DNA of 64,000 nt from Tamarix chinensis (Eukaryota; Streptophyta; Magnoliopsida; Caryophyllales; Tamaricaceae): contig CM060181.1 of the NCBI GenBank assembly GCA_030549775.1, forward strand, positions 50,102,218 through 50,166,217, given 5' to 3'. Positions 49,640 through 61,753 of the stretch are shown piece by piece. The notes under the pieces are model-generated. The model saw only the letters and a list, made by a program, of their open reading frames with translations. It made no database searches and was not told the DNA's origin. A program made the translations under genes and the position numbers. Numbering within the stretch: the stretch's first letter is position 1; each line of letters begins with the position of its first letter.

Positions 49640-51152
49640 AAAAATCCTCCTCCAAATCATCTCTCCATCCGATCACAGCACCACCGCCACCCTCTATCTT
49701 TTCCTTAGGCCTAAACCGCCATCCATCGAGCCCTAAACCGGTTACATCACCCAATACCACTAACCTAAACAACTCCCATCGTCGCCGAGCCTAACCCTAA
49801 ACCACGCTAGCAACAACTAATTGGGTCACTCCCTTCCCCACCAGCAGCACCTCCTCTCAACACCTTCCACCACCATCCATCTAGCAGCGTCGTCGCCATC
49901 CTCAAACCTTACAACCATCCAGTCCATCATTTTGTCCCCTCCACCGAAGCCTCCTTGTTTTTCTCACTGCAGCCTCTAACCACCATCCATGCCTTAACTC
50001 AAAACGACTCAACCATCACCTCCCATTCGTGAGTATCCCAAAATTCGAGACTTCCCCCTCCCGAACTACCTCGTGTTCCATCGTCATCAACCCCTTCGAA
50101 TCCCCATCATCAACCTCCATACTCCATCCTCATCGAATACTCCCTATAAACTCCATCCAAGTCCGAAACTCTAACTGTACATGCATCAATTGTAGAATAT
50201 TCCCGGTCCGCCGATTATAATAGTGGTCAGGTCCATTCTGCCCTAGAGTTTTCAGTACTGGTCCATCGGTTATAATAGTGGGGTCCCCGAGTTTAATAAA
50301 TGAAACCTTGAATGATATTAATCTATAGAAAAGACATTAATCATTTACAGTGGAACACTACGTGGGTTAGAACTGTGTGTAGTATATTTATCGGTCCACC
50401 GGTTATAATTGTGGTAAGGGGCATTCTATCCTGGAGTGTAGTATAATTACCGATCAATCTGCCATAATAGTGGTCAGGAGTATTCTACCTTAGATGATAT
50501 AATTACCGATCCACTGATCATAATAGTGAAATTCCTAGACCCATATGGATATAATTCAAGAGATGTGTAAATACCATACTAATGGATTTAAATTCCATTA
50601 GAGGTAAATAATCTAACATAATATTTTGTGTGCATTATATCTGTATCCTATATTGTTATGCTCTAATTTAATTATATTGTTACCTTACTCAGTACATAGC
50701 GTACTGATCACCCTTAGTATGGGTACTACTCATTTGCACGAACAGTGACCCTTATTGAGTCTGTGCAGGTAGGTGATGAGGTATTGGAGGACTTTGCTGC
50801 CTATGATGACTTGGTTGAAATAGAGTAATGCCATGGTATTCTAGGTTGGGGCCAGAGTGTATCTTGGACTATTTATCTCTAGTACTTGATGTTTTTCCCT
50901 AGTAGTGGGACCTTATCATATATTTCTATTTCTCTTCTGTATTGATACTCGACTTTCTCATGTTCTAGTATTTTCCATATATCAATGTCCAACTCTTTCA
51001 CATTTTTATTTATTTCTATTATGGTATTATATTTGTATTGTTCTTTTAGCCTTGGGTCAAATTTATACTGATCACGGTGGTAACAACCTCCTTATGGTGT
51101 GTGATTTTAGAAACAAACGAAAATTTGTAGCTATGATTTTGGTGGTGTTACG
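49640..51152 (+). repeat. partial family 2-like LTR
   Basis: A CT-rich leader (49640-50180), then GATTATAATAGTGGTCAGG-type repeats (50210-50520), a damaged palindrome TCATTTACAGTGG (50341-50353), the TACCTTACTCAGTACATAGCGTACTGATCA block shared with 43290 (and in part with 20885), and a 3' end GGTGGTGTTAC at about 51152. Its 5' third is missing or replaced. Confidence 0.6.
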
Positions 51153-52920
51153 GGTATATATATACCTAACAACGTGAAGGTCTCTTATACAATACATTAA
51201 CAATAATAATGATATTAAAGCTATGCTTCTAGAAATATATAAAAACACATGGCATAGCAAAACTGAAGAAGCACAATGACATGCTAATTAGTAAAAGCAT
51301 GGTAAAAATTTGTAATATATATCATGCAATCAATAAAGAAGGCAAAGAGGAAAAGTCTAAAGTAAAAGGAAGGCTAACGATGGCAACTACAGAGGTGACA
51401 GATGGAGAGAAGGAATGAGGAGGTAGAAGAAGTAACAATGATGAAATACAATGGGAAACAACTAGTTTGCAAATCAACTCTGTGTGAGTTCATGAGAATA
51501 ATAGGGTTAAAGGGATTCCTACTAGGTGATAAGTCAAAAATTGAAGAGTGAAAAAAATTCCAATAAGTATAGAAAATGGTTATAAGTAAAAACCATTATC
51601 TATTTTGTTCATAATAAAGCGCCCCAAATCTCCCCCACTTTTCTTTTTATTAGGGAATTTTTATATGGTTGTCTTTAGTATAACAACCATGAAATTACAC
51701 CAAATACCCTTTTCCCATTTTGTTAGGGAACCAAATGTTAATGTTTGTAATGATAAAGAAGGAGGTAAGGGTATATGGTATAATTTTACCAAAAATAAGA
51801 GGGTATATGATGTAATGTTTCCTAAATCTAAAGCAACTAACCACAATCAAAGCTTCTTTGTAGCTACTAGTTGACCAAACTTAATAATCAAGAACACGGG
51901 ATAGCCATTGCCAGCACAATCGACTGAACGATCACCAACCAAAATAAAGAAGCAAGAAAACCTAAAATTTTGAGCAACACTAATTAAAAGTAGTAGCATG
52001 CAAAAAAACTCTAAAATTGGGGGGGGGGGACTAATGCACAACACCGAACTAAAGGAGAAATTTTAGACAAACAACTTACCTAATTGAATGGTGTAAGTGA
52101 AGGTTGGGGAATAGCAAAGAAGAATAGTTGGAGAAGAATGGTGTTAGGAACAACTGAAGTTTGACATGATCTAGCGCAATGGAGCGAAGCTCTAGTTAGT
52201 GTCGGTAGTTGAGAGAGAAGAAAGGAGTTTGCTTGTAATAAAAAATTTTATTAGGAGCACACTTATTAGAAGAAGGCTAAAAAAATAGTGGGAGGCTTTT
52301 AATAATGTTTTTTTAGTAAAATAAAAACTTTTTTGAAGGTTAAAATTTTAATAACGATCTTACTCACAATGGTTGTTAAATGGTAAAAAGGATAATGTTT
52401 TTACAAGATTGTTTGTTTTTAACAACGTTTATCTTCTAGAATAGTTATTATAACTATCTTGAATTTTTTTTTTTTTGCTATCAACAATGCTTTTAATAAT
52501 TTTTTTTTAAATGTTTCAATAAATTTCAAATCAGTGCGTGTAATAATAGAATCATAATTTTTAAAATTAGATTGGTTATCAAAGTGGTATCATAATAAGT
52601 TTAATAGTCAGATCAATGTCAAAAAATATAACATATAAAAAAAATAAACTATACATCAATTTAACGAATTCCTACCAATTTTTTGATTTAACTAGCTAAT
52701 TTTTTGATCGATTTATTAATTTTTATTGGTTAGACCGATTTTCACTCATTTTAAAATGTTAAGAATCAATATTTGAAATATGTCAAGTCATCTGATTGGT
52801 TCTCCGGTTAGGTTTTTCGGAAAAAAACTATGGATAGAATATTCCAAAATGTGAAGCAAAATTCCACGGAACCAAACAAATTAGATAACCCAAACAGTAC
52901 TACAACAACAACTACCGCTA
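51153..52920. other. intergenic DNA, no gene seen
   Basis: AT-rich, with a G run at about 52020. Short open frames have no recognisable motifs. No element borders identified. Confidence 0.5.
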
Positions 52921-53419
52921 CTACAGAGTTAACTCGACGGCAACCGCAGAGACCATAGTATTCATGCCACACATCCCATGCCCTCTGCAGAGTTTATAGA
53001 AGCCATTCTCTCCCCATCCTTTCCCCCAAGAATTCTTAATAATCCAATACGGCTTATAACCAAACCTAAGTATCGAATACCCTTTGGAACCATACCCAAC
53101 TAATAACACACCGTGGTTAACCCATTTCTTCCCACAAATAAGGGGACATGAAACACCGCCGATGTACGTCTGCATAAACACGGCGTTCAAACCGACGGCA
53201 AGCGGACCATATCGGACTAGATTAGCAGCGATTTGATCCTCGTCGATTGGGACTGAAGTGAAGTTCGTAACTTGAACTGCTGTTTCGTTTGGATTGAACT
53301 TGCATTCCCCTTGTTTGCCTGTATATGGATACGTTGATTCTTCCATTAAGCCTCCGGCGGATATTAGGTAGTTGTATGCGTTTATCATTAGGCCACCGTG
53401 ACATCCGCTGTCGCATTCA

Positions 53420-53701
<282 letters not shown>

Positions 53702-54332
53702 TTAATTCATCAACTAATTAAATATAAGCTTAATTTTTAGCCAAACATTAGCATGTAAACATCATATATACATAGACACCTGCATCTTGACTTCAGAAAC
53801 AGCACCTTTTTCTCTCCAATCCCAACTCTCAGGCAATCTACTGACATCCAGCTTCTCGCCCTTCTTAATATTATTATTATCGTTACTCCCAAACAACCCT
53901 TTCCCTCCCTCCACATCTTTACCTTTCAATCCCAAATACGTGGACTCAAACTCCTCCTCGGATAAATCCATAAATGGCGTAACCCCATGAACTGCCGTTG
54001 GATCCAACGCCTGATGTTCCGCTGCCCGCACTAAATTCTTGGCAAATATACCAAGCCTCCTTCCGTGCTCCTCCTTGCTACCGTACGCCTTTTCGTACTT
54101 TGCCTTGAAGTTCGCGAACAACTTCTCTGTGTGCGTAGGAAAGGATTTTCTACGGCGCGCGCGTGGGTTTTCTGTCACTTGTAGTATGGCTTCGACTGGG
54201 GTGTCGTTGTCGAGGTCGGAGGGGGCGGTTTGTGTGGCGGAGGCGGAGGCGCTGCCGTTAAGAGTAGGTCGTGAGGATGTAAGAAAGTAGGTTAGTAGGA
54301 CTGTGACAGGGATGGTGTAATTTAGAGCGGCT

Positions 54333-54864
54333 TGTCACGGCCCGCTTTGAGCACTTTTATTTTTGCGGAATATTCTAGAACATTCTAGAATATTGTGGAT
54401 ATGTGTAGACAATTGTAGAAGATGTAGGAGGCTTCTACCATTGTATAGATGGTTCTAGAGGGGGATGTCCCTAGAACCATCCTCTTTTGTACACACTTGT
54501 ATGGAAGCCTCTAGATTATCCTAGTGTGTTCTAATGGAGCATTCTAGAGGGATAATGATCTAGCCCACTCTAGAATGTTCCTTGGGATGGAGGGAGGAGG
54601 AGGCCTCAACTATAAATAGGGGATGAGGGGTCTCATTTCCACCATCCACAAGTTGGAAGCTCTCTACAATTCTCTCAATAAAGCTCTCATTCACTCAAAC
54701 TCTCTTGTGTATCTCCTTGTGAGTCCTTAAGGCTTTGTGCCAAGCAAAGTTTTCTTATTCAAGAGTGAGGTCTCTTGAAGTGAAGGCTAACTTAGTCATC
54801 CAAGGAGGTGGAAAAAGACTAAGTGCCGCACGCAGTTGGCTTAGGAAGAAGTCAGGGCGTGACA
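54333..54864 (+). repeat. chromovirus 5' LTR
   Basis: TGTCACGG...CGTGACA. TATAAATA box at 54611-54618, AATAAA at about 54677. Several TTCTAGAA palindromes in the U3 part. Confidence 0.95.
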
Positions 54865-54866
54865 GG

Positions 54867-54878
54867 TGGTATCAGAGC
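54867..54878 (+). other. chromovirus primer-binding site
   Basis: TGGTATCAGAGC, an exact complement of the initiator-Met tRNA 3' region, two bases after the LTR. Confidence 0.95.
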
Positions 54879-54913
54879 ACGGTCACGAGAAGGAGTAACC
54901 AAGAGGTGTTGCT

Positions 54914-56776
54914 ATGGCCCAAGTCCTCGATAGCTCACAAGTCACTCACGTTGCCGATGTTGAGAAAAAGAAGAAAGGCAAGGGCACCTCTAAGGTTCCT
55001 ACTACCAACTTAGAGGACGTCGTGGAGAGGATGGATAGATCCATCCAAGCTTGCCAAGAGGATGTGACCACCTTGGAGGGAAGGGTGGATGGGTTGGAGA
55101 AGGAAGTGGAGGCCTTGCCCAACGAAGAGAACGTACACGGGTTGGTGAATGCTTTTGCCACCCGTCTCCGTGAAGAGATGGTAGAGTCCAACAAGAGACT
55201 TATGGACGAGATGTTGGATCGAATCCATCAACTTGCGGCCGAAAACCTTGAACTAAGGGAAAGGCTCACGAGTGTTGAGGCGGATTGTGCTCGTTGCAAG
55301 GAGGCAATCTCGGTCGGTGCGAGAAGCTCAAGGGGGTATATTCCTATGTTGGATACACCCCGGCCTCACAAATACAAGGGCTCGAGGAATGCAAAGGAAA
55401 TTGACAACTTCCTTTACGGAATTGAAAGGTACTTTTCCGCCACTCATTTACTTGATGATAGTATGAAAATTACCCAAGCCACTCTCTATCTTGAGGATGA
55501 TGCCATGTTATGGTGGCGTGCTCGCCACCGAGATGTTGAGAGGGGCGCTTGTGTTATAAACACATGGGAAGAATTTAAGGCGGACCTCAAGAGGCACTTC
55601 TATCCGTCTAATGCCGAGTTGGATGCCATGAGGAGATTAAGGAATCTCAAGCACACGGGAACTATCAAGGAGTACATCAAGGCATATAGCTCGTTGATGC
55701 TTGAGATATCCGACATGCCCGAGAAGGAAAGGTTGTTGTACTTCATGGACGGGTTGCAATCGTGGGCTGAACAAGAGCTAAGGAGGAGGAATGTCCAAGA
55801 CCTCCCCGCAGCCTATCGGGAAGCAGAGTCCTTGATCGAGTACAAGTTCGAGAGAAAGGACAAGAGCCGGAAGGATGGTTCAAACAAAGGTGGGGGAGGC
55901 AAGCCCCACAAGACCGGTCCTAAGCACCATGACTCCAAGGGCAAAGACAAGGAGAAGGAGCATGGAGGTAAGGATTTCTCTAAATATAAACGTGAATGTT
56001 TTATGTGTGGTGGAAACCATTTCTTGCGAGATTGCCCGCAAAAGAAAGACTTGAGTGCCATGGTTTCCACCGAGATGGAGAAAGATGATCAGGGTGAGAC
56101 TCACATGGGGTCTCTAACCCTACTCAACTCCATCAACTCCAAGCCGAAGGAACAGGCTAAGGGGTTGATGTATGCGGAGGTCCAAGTGAAGGGTGTCACA
56201 AGCAGGGCTTTAGTTGACATCGGAGCGTCACATAACTTCCTTAGCCCTAAGGAAGCAGGGAGGATGGATCTCAAGGTCACTAAGGAGCCCGGAAGGATGA
56301 AGGCGGTAAACTCAAATGCAAGGCCCATTCTCGGGGTGGCATATGGAGTTCCCATCACCCTCGGCTCATGGGAAGGAAGGGTAAACTTCACAGTGACCGA
56401 GATGGATGACTATGATATGGTGCTCGGGATGGAGTTCATAGATGTGGCAGCTCCACTTACATTCCCAGGGGATAGCACCATGCACCTTACGAAGGGGAAG
56501 CAAAGCCATGTGGTGCCCTTAGCACGAGCCAAGGTAGAGTCCCGCTCTCTTTCTGCTATGCAATTTTCTAAGGGATTTAAAAAGGGCGAAGTCTGCTACT
56601 TGGCTTCGGTGGTTGAGGAGGAGTCCCCACCACCCATGGAGGTGCCTAAGGAAGTGCAACAGGTCCTTCATGAGTTTAAGGACATGATGCCAGCCGAGCT
56701 ACCCAAGAAGCTCCCACCAAGGAGAGAGGTGGACCATGCCATTGAGTTGGAACCGGGAGCCAAACCACCCTCATGA
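54914..56776 (+). CDS. chromovirus gag-protease frame
   Basis: 620 codons ending at TGA 56774-56776. A coiled-coil-like N-terminus (residues 40-140), a retrotransposon gag domain (about 150-330, with W-W-R-A-R and the Y-x-x-F-x-x-L region), a lysine-rich linker, a CCHC knuckle C-F-M-C-G-G-N-H-F-L-R-D-C (362-374), then the pepsin-like protease. The protease active site, normally D-T-G-A-S, reads D-I-G-A-S (residues 435-437): Thr to Ile from a C-to-T change at codon 56219-56221, expected to impair the enzyme. Upstream leader is only about 35 bases after the primer site. Confidence 0.9.
   Translation: MAQVLDSSQVTHVADVEKKKKGKGTSKVPTTNLEDVVERMDRSIQACQEDVTTLEGRVDGLEKEVEALPNEENVHGLVNAFATRLREEMVESNKRLMDEMLDRIHQLAAENLELRERLTSVEADCARCKEAISVGARSSRGYIPMLDTPRPHKYKGSRNAKEIDNFLYGIERYFSATHLLDDSMKITQATLYLEDDAMLWWRARHRDVERGACVINTWEEFKADLKRHFYPSNAELDAMRRLRNLKHTGTIKEYIKAYSSLMLEISDMPEKERLLYFMDGLQSWAEQELRRRNVQDLPAAYREAESLIEYKFERKDKSRKDGSNKGGGGKPHKTGPKHHDSKGKDKEKEHGGKDFSKYKRECFMCGGNHFLRDCPQKKDLSAMVSTEMEKDDQGETHMGSLTLLNSINSKPKEQAKGLMYAEVQVKGVTSRALVDIGASHNFLSPKEAGRMDLKVTKEPGRMKAVNSNARPILGVAYGVPITLGSWEGRVNFTVTEMDDYDMVLGMEFIDVAAPLTFPGDSTMHLTKGKQSHVVPLARAKVESRSLSAMQFSKGFKKGEVCYLASVVEEESPPPMEVPKEVQQVLHEFKDMMPAELPKKLPPRREVDHAIELEPGAKPPS
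56774..56776 (+). other. in-frame TGA between protease and RT
   Basis: Gag-protease and pol share one frame: P-P-S, stop, S-P-Y-R-M. Relatives are usually open here; a CGA-to-TGA change at a CpG would explain it. Confidence 0.7.
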
Positions 56777-56788
56777 AGTCCTTACCGA

Positions 56789-59194
56789 ATGAGCCCGCCC
56801 GAGTTGGAGGAATTGAGGAAGCAACTAAAGGACCTACTTGATGCTGGGTTCATCCGTCCCTCAAAAGCTCCCTACGGTGCCCCCGTGCTGTTCCAGAAGA
56901 AGCAAGATTGCTCTCTTCAAATGTGTGTGGACTATCGGGCACTTAACAAGATTACGGTGAAGAACAAGTATCCCTTGCCCTTGATAGATGATTTGTTCGA
57001 TCGGCTTGGAAAGGCAAGGTACTTCACCAAAATGGATCTACGATCGGGGTATTGGCAAGTGAGGATTGCCGAAGGAGACGAGCCGAAGACTGCATGTGTA
57101 ACAAGGTATGGCTCTTATGAATTCCTTGTTATGCCTTTCGGTCTCACGAATGCCCCCGCGACTTTTTGCACCCTCATGAATAAAATTTTCCATCCCTACT
57201 TGGACAAGTTTGTGGTGGTATATCTAGACGATATAGTGGTTTACAGTGAGACCTTGGAAGACCACGTTGAGCACTTGAGGAAGGTCTTCCAACTTCTAAG
57301 GGAGAACGAGCTCTACGTAAAGAAGGAGAAGTGCTCCTTTGCTCTCACTGAGGTAAAGTTCCTAGGCCACTATATCAAGGATGGAAAGATAGGGATGGAT
57401 ACTGCCAAGATTCGGGCTATCCAAGAATGGGAAGCCCCGAAAAATGTGTCTGAACTCCGCAACTTCCTTGGCCTAGTAAACTACTATCGGAGATTCATTC
57501 AAGGGTATTCGGGAAGGGCCACACCCCTCACAAACAGATTAAAGAAGAAGGTCCCGTGGAGTTGGGATGAGGAGTGTGCGAAGGCTTTCGAAGATCTAAA
57601 GAAGGTCGTGATGGAAGAGCCGGTTTTGAGCCTCCCCGACTACTCTAAGGATTTCGAGGTACACACGGATGCCTCCGATTATGCTATTGGGGGAGTCCTT
57701 ATGCAGGAAAGGCATCCAATCGCTTTTGAAAGCCGCAAGCTAAATGATACCGAAAGGCGGTATCCGGTGCATGACAAGGAGATGACCGCCATCATTCACT
57801 GCTTGCGGGTATGGAGGCACTACCTTCTCGGAAGTAGATTCGTGATCAAAACAGATAATGTGGCAACGAGCTACTTCCAGAACCAAAAGAAGCTGAGTCC
57901 CAAACAAGCCCGTTGGCAGGACTTCCTAGCAGAATTCGATTACAAGATGGAGTATAAACCGGGAAGTGCTAACGTGGTGGCTGACGCACTAAGTCGCAAG
58001 ATGATGCTTGCCAGTATGAGATGTCCCGCAGGATTGTTGGAGCCCTTACCCATTCCCGAAAGACCTTGGGAAAGTGTCTCGATGGACTTCATCTCGACAC
58101 TCCCAACATCTGAAGGATATGGATCGATAATGGTGGTGGTCGATAGATTGAGCAAATACGGGACGTTCATCCCTGCCCTAAGAGACTGTACGGCAGATTT
58201 GTGCGCCCAGTTATTCTTCAAGAATGTAGTGAAGTATTGGGGGTTACCTCAGTCCATCATCAGTGATAGGGATCCCCGATTCACTGCCAAGTTCTGGAGG
58301 GAGTTATTTAAGATGATGGGGTCCGAGCTCCACTTCTCCACGAGCTTTCACCCGCAGACAGATAGGCAAACTGAACGGGTGAATGCCTTAGTGGAAATGT
58401 ACCTAAGGCACTTTGTGAGTGCCAACCAAAGAGATTGGGCCAAGTTGATTGATGTGGCTCAATTCTCTTACAACCTTCAAAGGAGTGAGTCCACCAGGCA
58501 TAGCCCATTCGAGTTGGTCATGGGGCACCAACCCTTCACTCCGCACATGGTGGCCAAGAGCTACAAGGGGAGTAGTCCAGCGGCACACACCTTTGCGCAC
58601 GGATGGCAGGAACAACTTGACCTAGCCAAGGCACACCTAGAGAAGGCTTCGAGGAAGATGAAAAAGTGGGCAGACAAGGATCGAAGGCCTTTGGAGTTTA
58701 AGGAGGGAGACTTGGTAATGGTGAAGTTGTCACCGCAGTTGTTCAAGGCATATCGCCAAGTCCACAAGGGCTTGGTGAGGAGATATGAAGGGCCTTATCC
58801 TATCACAAAGAAGGTAGGGAAGGTGTCCTACCAGCTGGAGTTACCGTCCAAGCTCAAGGTACACCCGGTCTTCCATGTGAGCTTACTTAAGCCTTACCAT
58901 GAAGACATGGAAGATCCTTCGAGAAAGGAGTCCAAGCGAGCTCCTCCCGCGAATGTGACTTCCTTTGATCGGGAGGTTGAGAAGATCCTAGACGATCGGA
59001 TAGTCAAGAGGCGTGGCATGCCCAACTACAAAGAATACCTAGTGCGATGGAAGGGACTACCCGAGAGTCAGGATAGCTGGGAGAAGGCAGAAGATTTGTG
59101 GCAGTTCAAGGACACAATCGAGCAATACTTGTCTTCCCTCATCATCGAGGTCGATGATGGCTCAGGTGGGGGAGGTTGTCACGGCCCGCTTTGA
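56789..59194 (+). CDS. chromovirus RT-RNase H-integrase-chromodomain frame, internally deleted
   Basis: 801 codons. [10 protein letters not shown], motif A D83 (K-M-D-L-R-S-G-Y), Y-L-D-D at 145-148. RNase H: T-D-A-S (Asp 294) to A-D-A-L-S-R-K (about 403). The integrase core follows almost at once, with D433 (S-M-D-F-I), D493 (S-D-R-D-P-R-F) and E529 (Q-T-E-R-V-N), spacing D-x59-D-x35-E. The segment normally lying between RNase H and integrase core, which includes the H-H-C-C zinc-binding domain, is absent; only about ten residues join them. The C-terminal chromodomain (about 730-785) has V-E-K-I-L, Y-L-V-R-W-K-G and W-E, typical of chromoviruses that target histone-marked chromatin. The frame runs into the 3' LTR. 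The start given is the first Met after the TGA; translation in life would come from a gag-pol fusion. Confidence 0.92.
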   Translation: MSPPELEELRKQLKDLLDAGFIRPSKAPYGAPVLFQKKQDCSLQMCVDYRALNKITVKNKYPLPLIDDLFDRLGKARYFTKMDLRSGYWQVRIAEGDEPKTACVTRYGSYEFLVMPFGLTNAPATFCTLMNKIFHPYLDKFVVVYLDDIVVYSETLEDHVEHLRKVFQLLRENELYVKKEKCSFALTEVKFLGHYIKDGKIGMDTAKIRAIQEWEAPKNVSELRNFLGLVNYYRRFIQGYSGRATPLTNRLKKKVPWSWDEECAKAFEDLKKVVMEEPVLSLPDYSKDFEVHTDASDYAIGGVLMQERHPIAFESRKLNDTERRYPVHDKEMTAIIHCLRVWRHYLLGSRFVIKTDNVATSYFQNQKKLSPKQARWQDFLAEFDYKMEYKPGSANVVADALSRKMMLASMRCPAGLLEPLPIPERPWESVSMDFISTLPTSEGYGSIMVVVDRLSKYGTFIPALRDCTADLCAQLFFKNVVKYWGLPQSIISDRDPRFTAKFWRELFKMMGSELHFSTSFHPQTDRQTERVNALVEMYLRHFVSANQRDWAKLIDVAQFSYNLQRSESTRHSPFELVMGHQPFTPHMVAKSYKGSSPAAHTFAHGWQEQLDLAKAHLEKASRKMKKWADKDRRPLEFKEGDLVMVKLSPQLFKAYRQVHKGLVRRYEGPYPITKKVGKVSYQLELPSKLKVHPVFHVSLLKPYHEDMEDPSRKESKRAPPANVTSFDREVEKILDDRIVKRRGMPNYKEYLVRWKGLPESQDSWEKAEDLWQFKDTIEQYLSSLIIEVDDGSGGGGCHGPL
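59165..59176 (+). other. chromovirus polypurine tract
   Basis: GGTGGGGGAGGT directly before the 3' LTR. Confidence 0.85.
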
Positions 59195-59708
59195 GCACTT
59201 TTATTTTTGCGGAATATTCTAGAACATTCTAGAATATTGTGGATATGTGTAGACAATTGTAGAAGATGTAGGAGGCTTCTACCATTATATAGATGGTTCT
59301 AGAGGGGGATGTCTCTAGAACCATCCTCTTTTGTACACACTTGTATGGAAGCCTCTAGATTATCCTAGTGTGTTCTAATGGAGCATTCTAGAGGGATCAT
59401 GATCTAGCCCACTCTAGAATGTTCCTTGGGATGGAGGGAGGAGGAGGCTTCAACTATAAATAGGGGATGAGGGGTCTCATTTCCACCATCCACAAGTTGG
59501 AAGCTCTCTACAATTCTCTCAATAAAGCTCTCATTCACTCAAACTCTCTTGTGTATCTCCTTGTGAGTCCTTAAGGCTTTGTGCCAAGCAAAGTTCTCTT
59601 ATTCAAGAGTGAGGTTTCTTGAAGTGAAGGCTGACTTAGTCATCCAAGGAGGTGAAAAAAGACTAAGTGCCGCACGCAGTTGGCTTAGGAAGAAGTCAGG
59701 GCGTGATA
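59177..59708 (+). repeat. chromovirus 3' LTR
   Basis: 532 bp, the same length as the 5' LTR. Its last base pairs read CGTGATA instead of CGTGACA, so the terminal inverted dinucleotide context has mutated. TATAAATA at 59455-59462. Confidence 0.95.
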
Positions 59709-59732
59709 GGCTGCTCTTGTTGCTACCGCCAT

Positions 59733-60826
59733 CCTTAATTCTGGGGAGATCATGTTTTTTGTTTCTATGAGGGAGTGATGGTGCTGAATATAAAGGCGGC
59801 GGTGGAGTGGATGCAAACTGACTAGTTTACCCTTCCTTGATGGTGTACTAAGCAAAGAAGAGGATCGATGGTAGGAATAATAAAGCATTGGGTTTGGTCC
59901 AATTAAAATATAACTTCCTTCATAATACTTAGATTTAGACCTAATCCAAATATATCAAATCTTAAAAATTTAGAGTCAGGTTAGGGATAAAATAGATCCA
60001 GCTGAGTATTATCAATATTAAGAAGAGCTGTAATTAAAACGATACGAAAGGCGAGCAAACGTAACCAAGGGCCTCGGTGAAGCGGTAAAGCAGTCGTCAT
60101 CATGGCAAGAAAGTTGGGGGAGGGGGCGCAGTTCGTTAATCGGTAACCCTGCAGGCCGACCTCCTCCTCCTCCCCTGCTCCACTGCACGCACGGCATGCA
60201 TGCAACGGTATTCTAGCATCGACACTGCACGTGGCTTCCTCTCTTCCTGTCATGTTAAATTGGCCGGCTAGCCTGCGTGTAACACGAATCAGATTGCTAT
60301 TTGCCCTGGGATGCTGCAACGCTGCGACTTCGGCGGCACACCTTAGGCTAAGCGGCCCACTCTGTCGAGCCCCTCAAAAGAATAGGAGAAATGCCGGCCG
60401 ACTTGTATTCGATTTTATATTAGCCCACTCATTGGGCTTCTACGTTGGATTTAATTCATTGGGCCTGATAGCTTGAAGCCGTCGACTAATACATGAGCCC
60501 AAGATACCCTAATTAGACGACTATCCAATTAAGTCCGAGGGATTTGAATTAATGCAGATAGACTGACGGTTACTTTTTTTTTTTTGTTGGCACTTGGCTG
60601 GCTCGTGCTATACATATATATGTGTATATATACATACGACCGTTCGCTGATACCTACTATTCAAAATCTCCCGGGCAATTTCGTGAAAACGTGGATTCCT
60701 TGTCGCCTAGAGTCACCCAAATTCAGCCATGCGAAGACCAGCAGATGAGCAGGCAAAACAGAGCTTGAAAAAGAAAGAGAAACGCCAAATTAAGTGCAGA
60801 AACGTAGAGATCAAAGGGAGCGGGAG
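59733..60826. promoter_or_regulatory. divergent intergenic region
   Basis: About 1.1 kb between the protease start (minus) and the hypothetical gene (plus). Toward the plus gene there is a T run near 60574 and a TATACATATATATGTGTATATATAC stretch at 60610-60634 that could act as a TATA region. Upstream of the protease ATG the minus strand reads CTTTATATTC near 59790. No other sites recognised. Confidence 0.4.
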
Positions 60827-61197
60827 ATGGAGATCAGTACCAATGAGGAGAAAAAGAAGGAAGAAAAAAAAGAAGCAGAATCACCCCCTTCGTCTCCCCC
60901 AACACCTCCGTCTCCACTTCCTATAAGCGTCGGTCCTTCGGGCGAGAAGTACCGCTTCTCCTCATCTCCATCTCCTTCGCCGCCTTTCTCCCCGCGTAAG
61001 TCCGACCGTTCGTCGGGGGCCGAGGAGGGAGGTAAAGAGAACGAAGAGGAGCTGACTCTCTTTCACTACGGCACTGCTCTGGAAATCCGACCAACGGAGG
61101 AATTCCGAGCAGCTGCTGCCTTCTCTCTCGATCGGCCGTCGGCGGGAGGCGGCCGTAGACCGGCGGATCACGAAAGCAGTAATTGCCTCAAGGATTT
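60827..61197 (+). CDS. hypothetical protein, exon 1
   Basis: ATG at 60827 in a GGGAGATGG context. The exon is GC-rich and encodes an acidic/lysine-rich start, a Ser/Pro-rich stretch (about residues 20-60), then E-E-E-L-T-L-F-H-Y-G-T-A-L-E-I-R-P and an alanine-rich end. It ends at a strong GTAAGT donor (61198). Reading through instead gives a TAA at 61199-61201 and a 124-residue protein, so a single-exon gene is the alternative. Family not recognised. Its composition contrasts sharply with the AT-rich surroundings, as is usual for a real first exon. Confidence 0.55.
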
Positions 61198-61201
61198 GTA
61201 A

Positions 61202-61753
61202 GTGCTCTACTTCTAGTCCGGCCCGTAGATCCAATTAAATTTTGCCAGATAGCTGCAATGTGTTGAGACGTTGATTTGAGTCACAAATTCGTCGGGTCAA
61301 TTACTGCTGCTTAAATCTTTTTGGTGATAAAAATAATTATATTTGCAGGTACTTATAAATAAACGGATAGGAATATGAATGAGCAGATCTAGCTAAATTT
61401 GTTCATGTCTGCATTTCATTTATTAATTGATTTTTGATTTGTATAGAGCTACACAAATATATTACTGTCGCTCCGTCAAATGGCTTTATTACCTTGAATA
61501 TTTTTAATCCCATATAATATTAGCGACCGCCTTTCACTCTATAATAATTGGATTGGATAGATTCAAATAATATTTCTAGTGACCCTCTGTTCCAGCCTAG
61601 CGCTCACCGTCTCCGCATAGTCAACTATGAAGACTACAATTATTTTTTCTTTCTCATATTTCAAGCTCGTACGATATACCCGAGGCCAAGTGCTACTAGG
61701 TACCTCTGCCCTTGATTATATGCGTTGAATGATCTCTCTAATTTATATTTATC
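61202..61753. other. intron or intergenic, no feature seen
   Basis: AT-rich DNA downstream of the GTAAGT donor. Nothing recognised. Confidence 0.4.

Larger units (their letters stand above)
54333..59708 (+). mobile_element. chromovirus (Ty3/Gypsy) LTR retrotransposon, young, defective
   Basis: 5376 bp with two 532-bp LTRs (54333-54864, 59177-59708) that differ at only about nine positions (about 98.3% identity, mostly transitions). GGCT occurs on both sides (54329-54332, 59709-59712). Primer-binding site at 54867-54878, polypurine tract at 59165-59176. Gag-protease and RT-RNase H-integrase-chromodomain frames are in the same reading frame, separated by one TGA. Small size, short LTRs and chromodomain suggest the Reina/Galadriel branch. 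It is defective in the protease site, by the stop, and by loss of the integrase zinc domain. Inserted antisense into exon 1 of the cysteine protease gene. Confidence 0.95.

Noticed and set aside
57940..58767. Several minus-strand frames over the chromovirus pol
   Set aside because: Antisense shadows of the integrase coding region.
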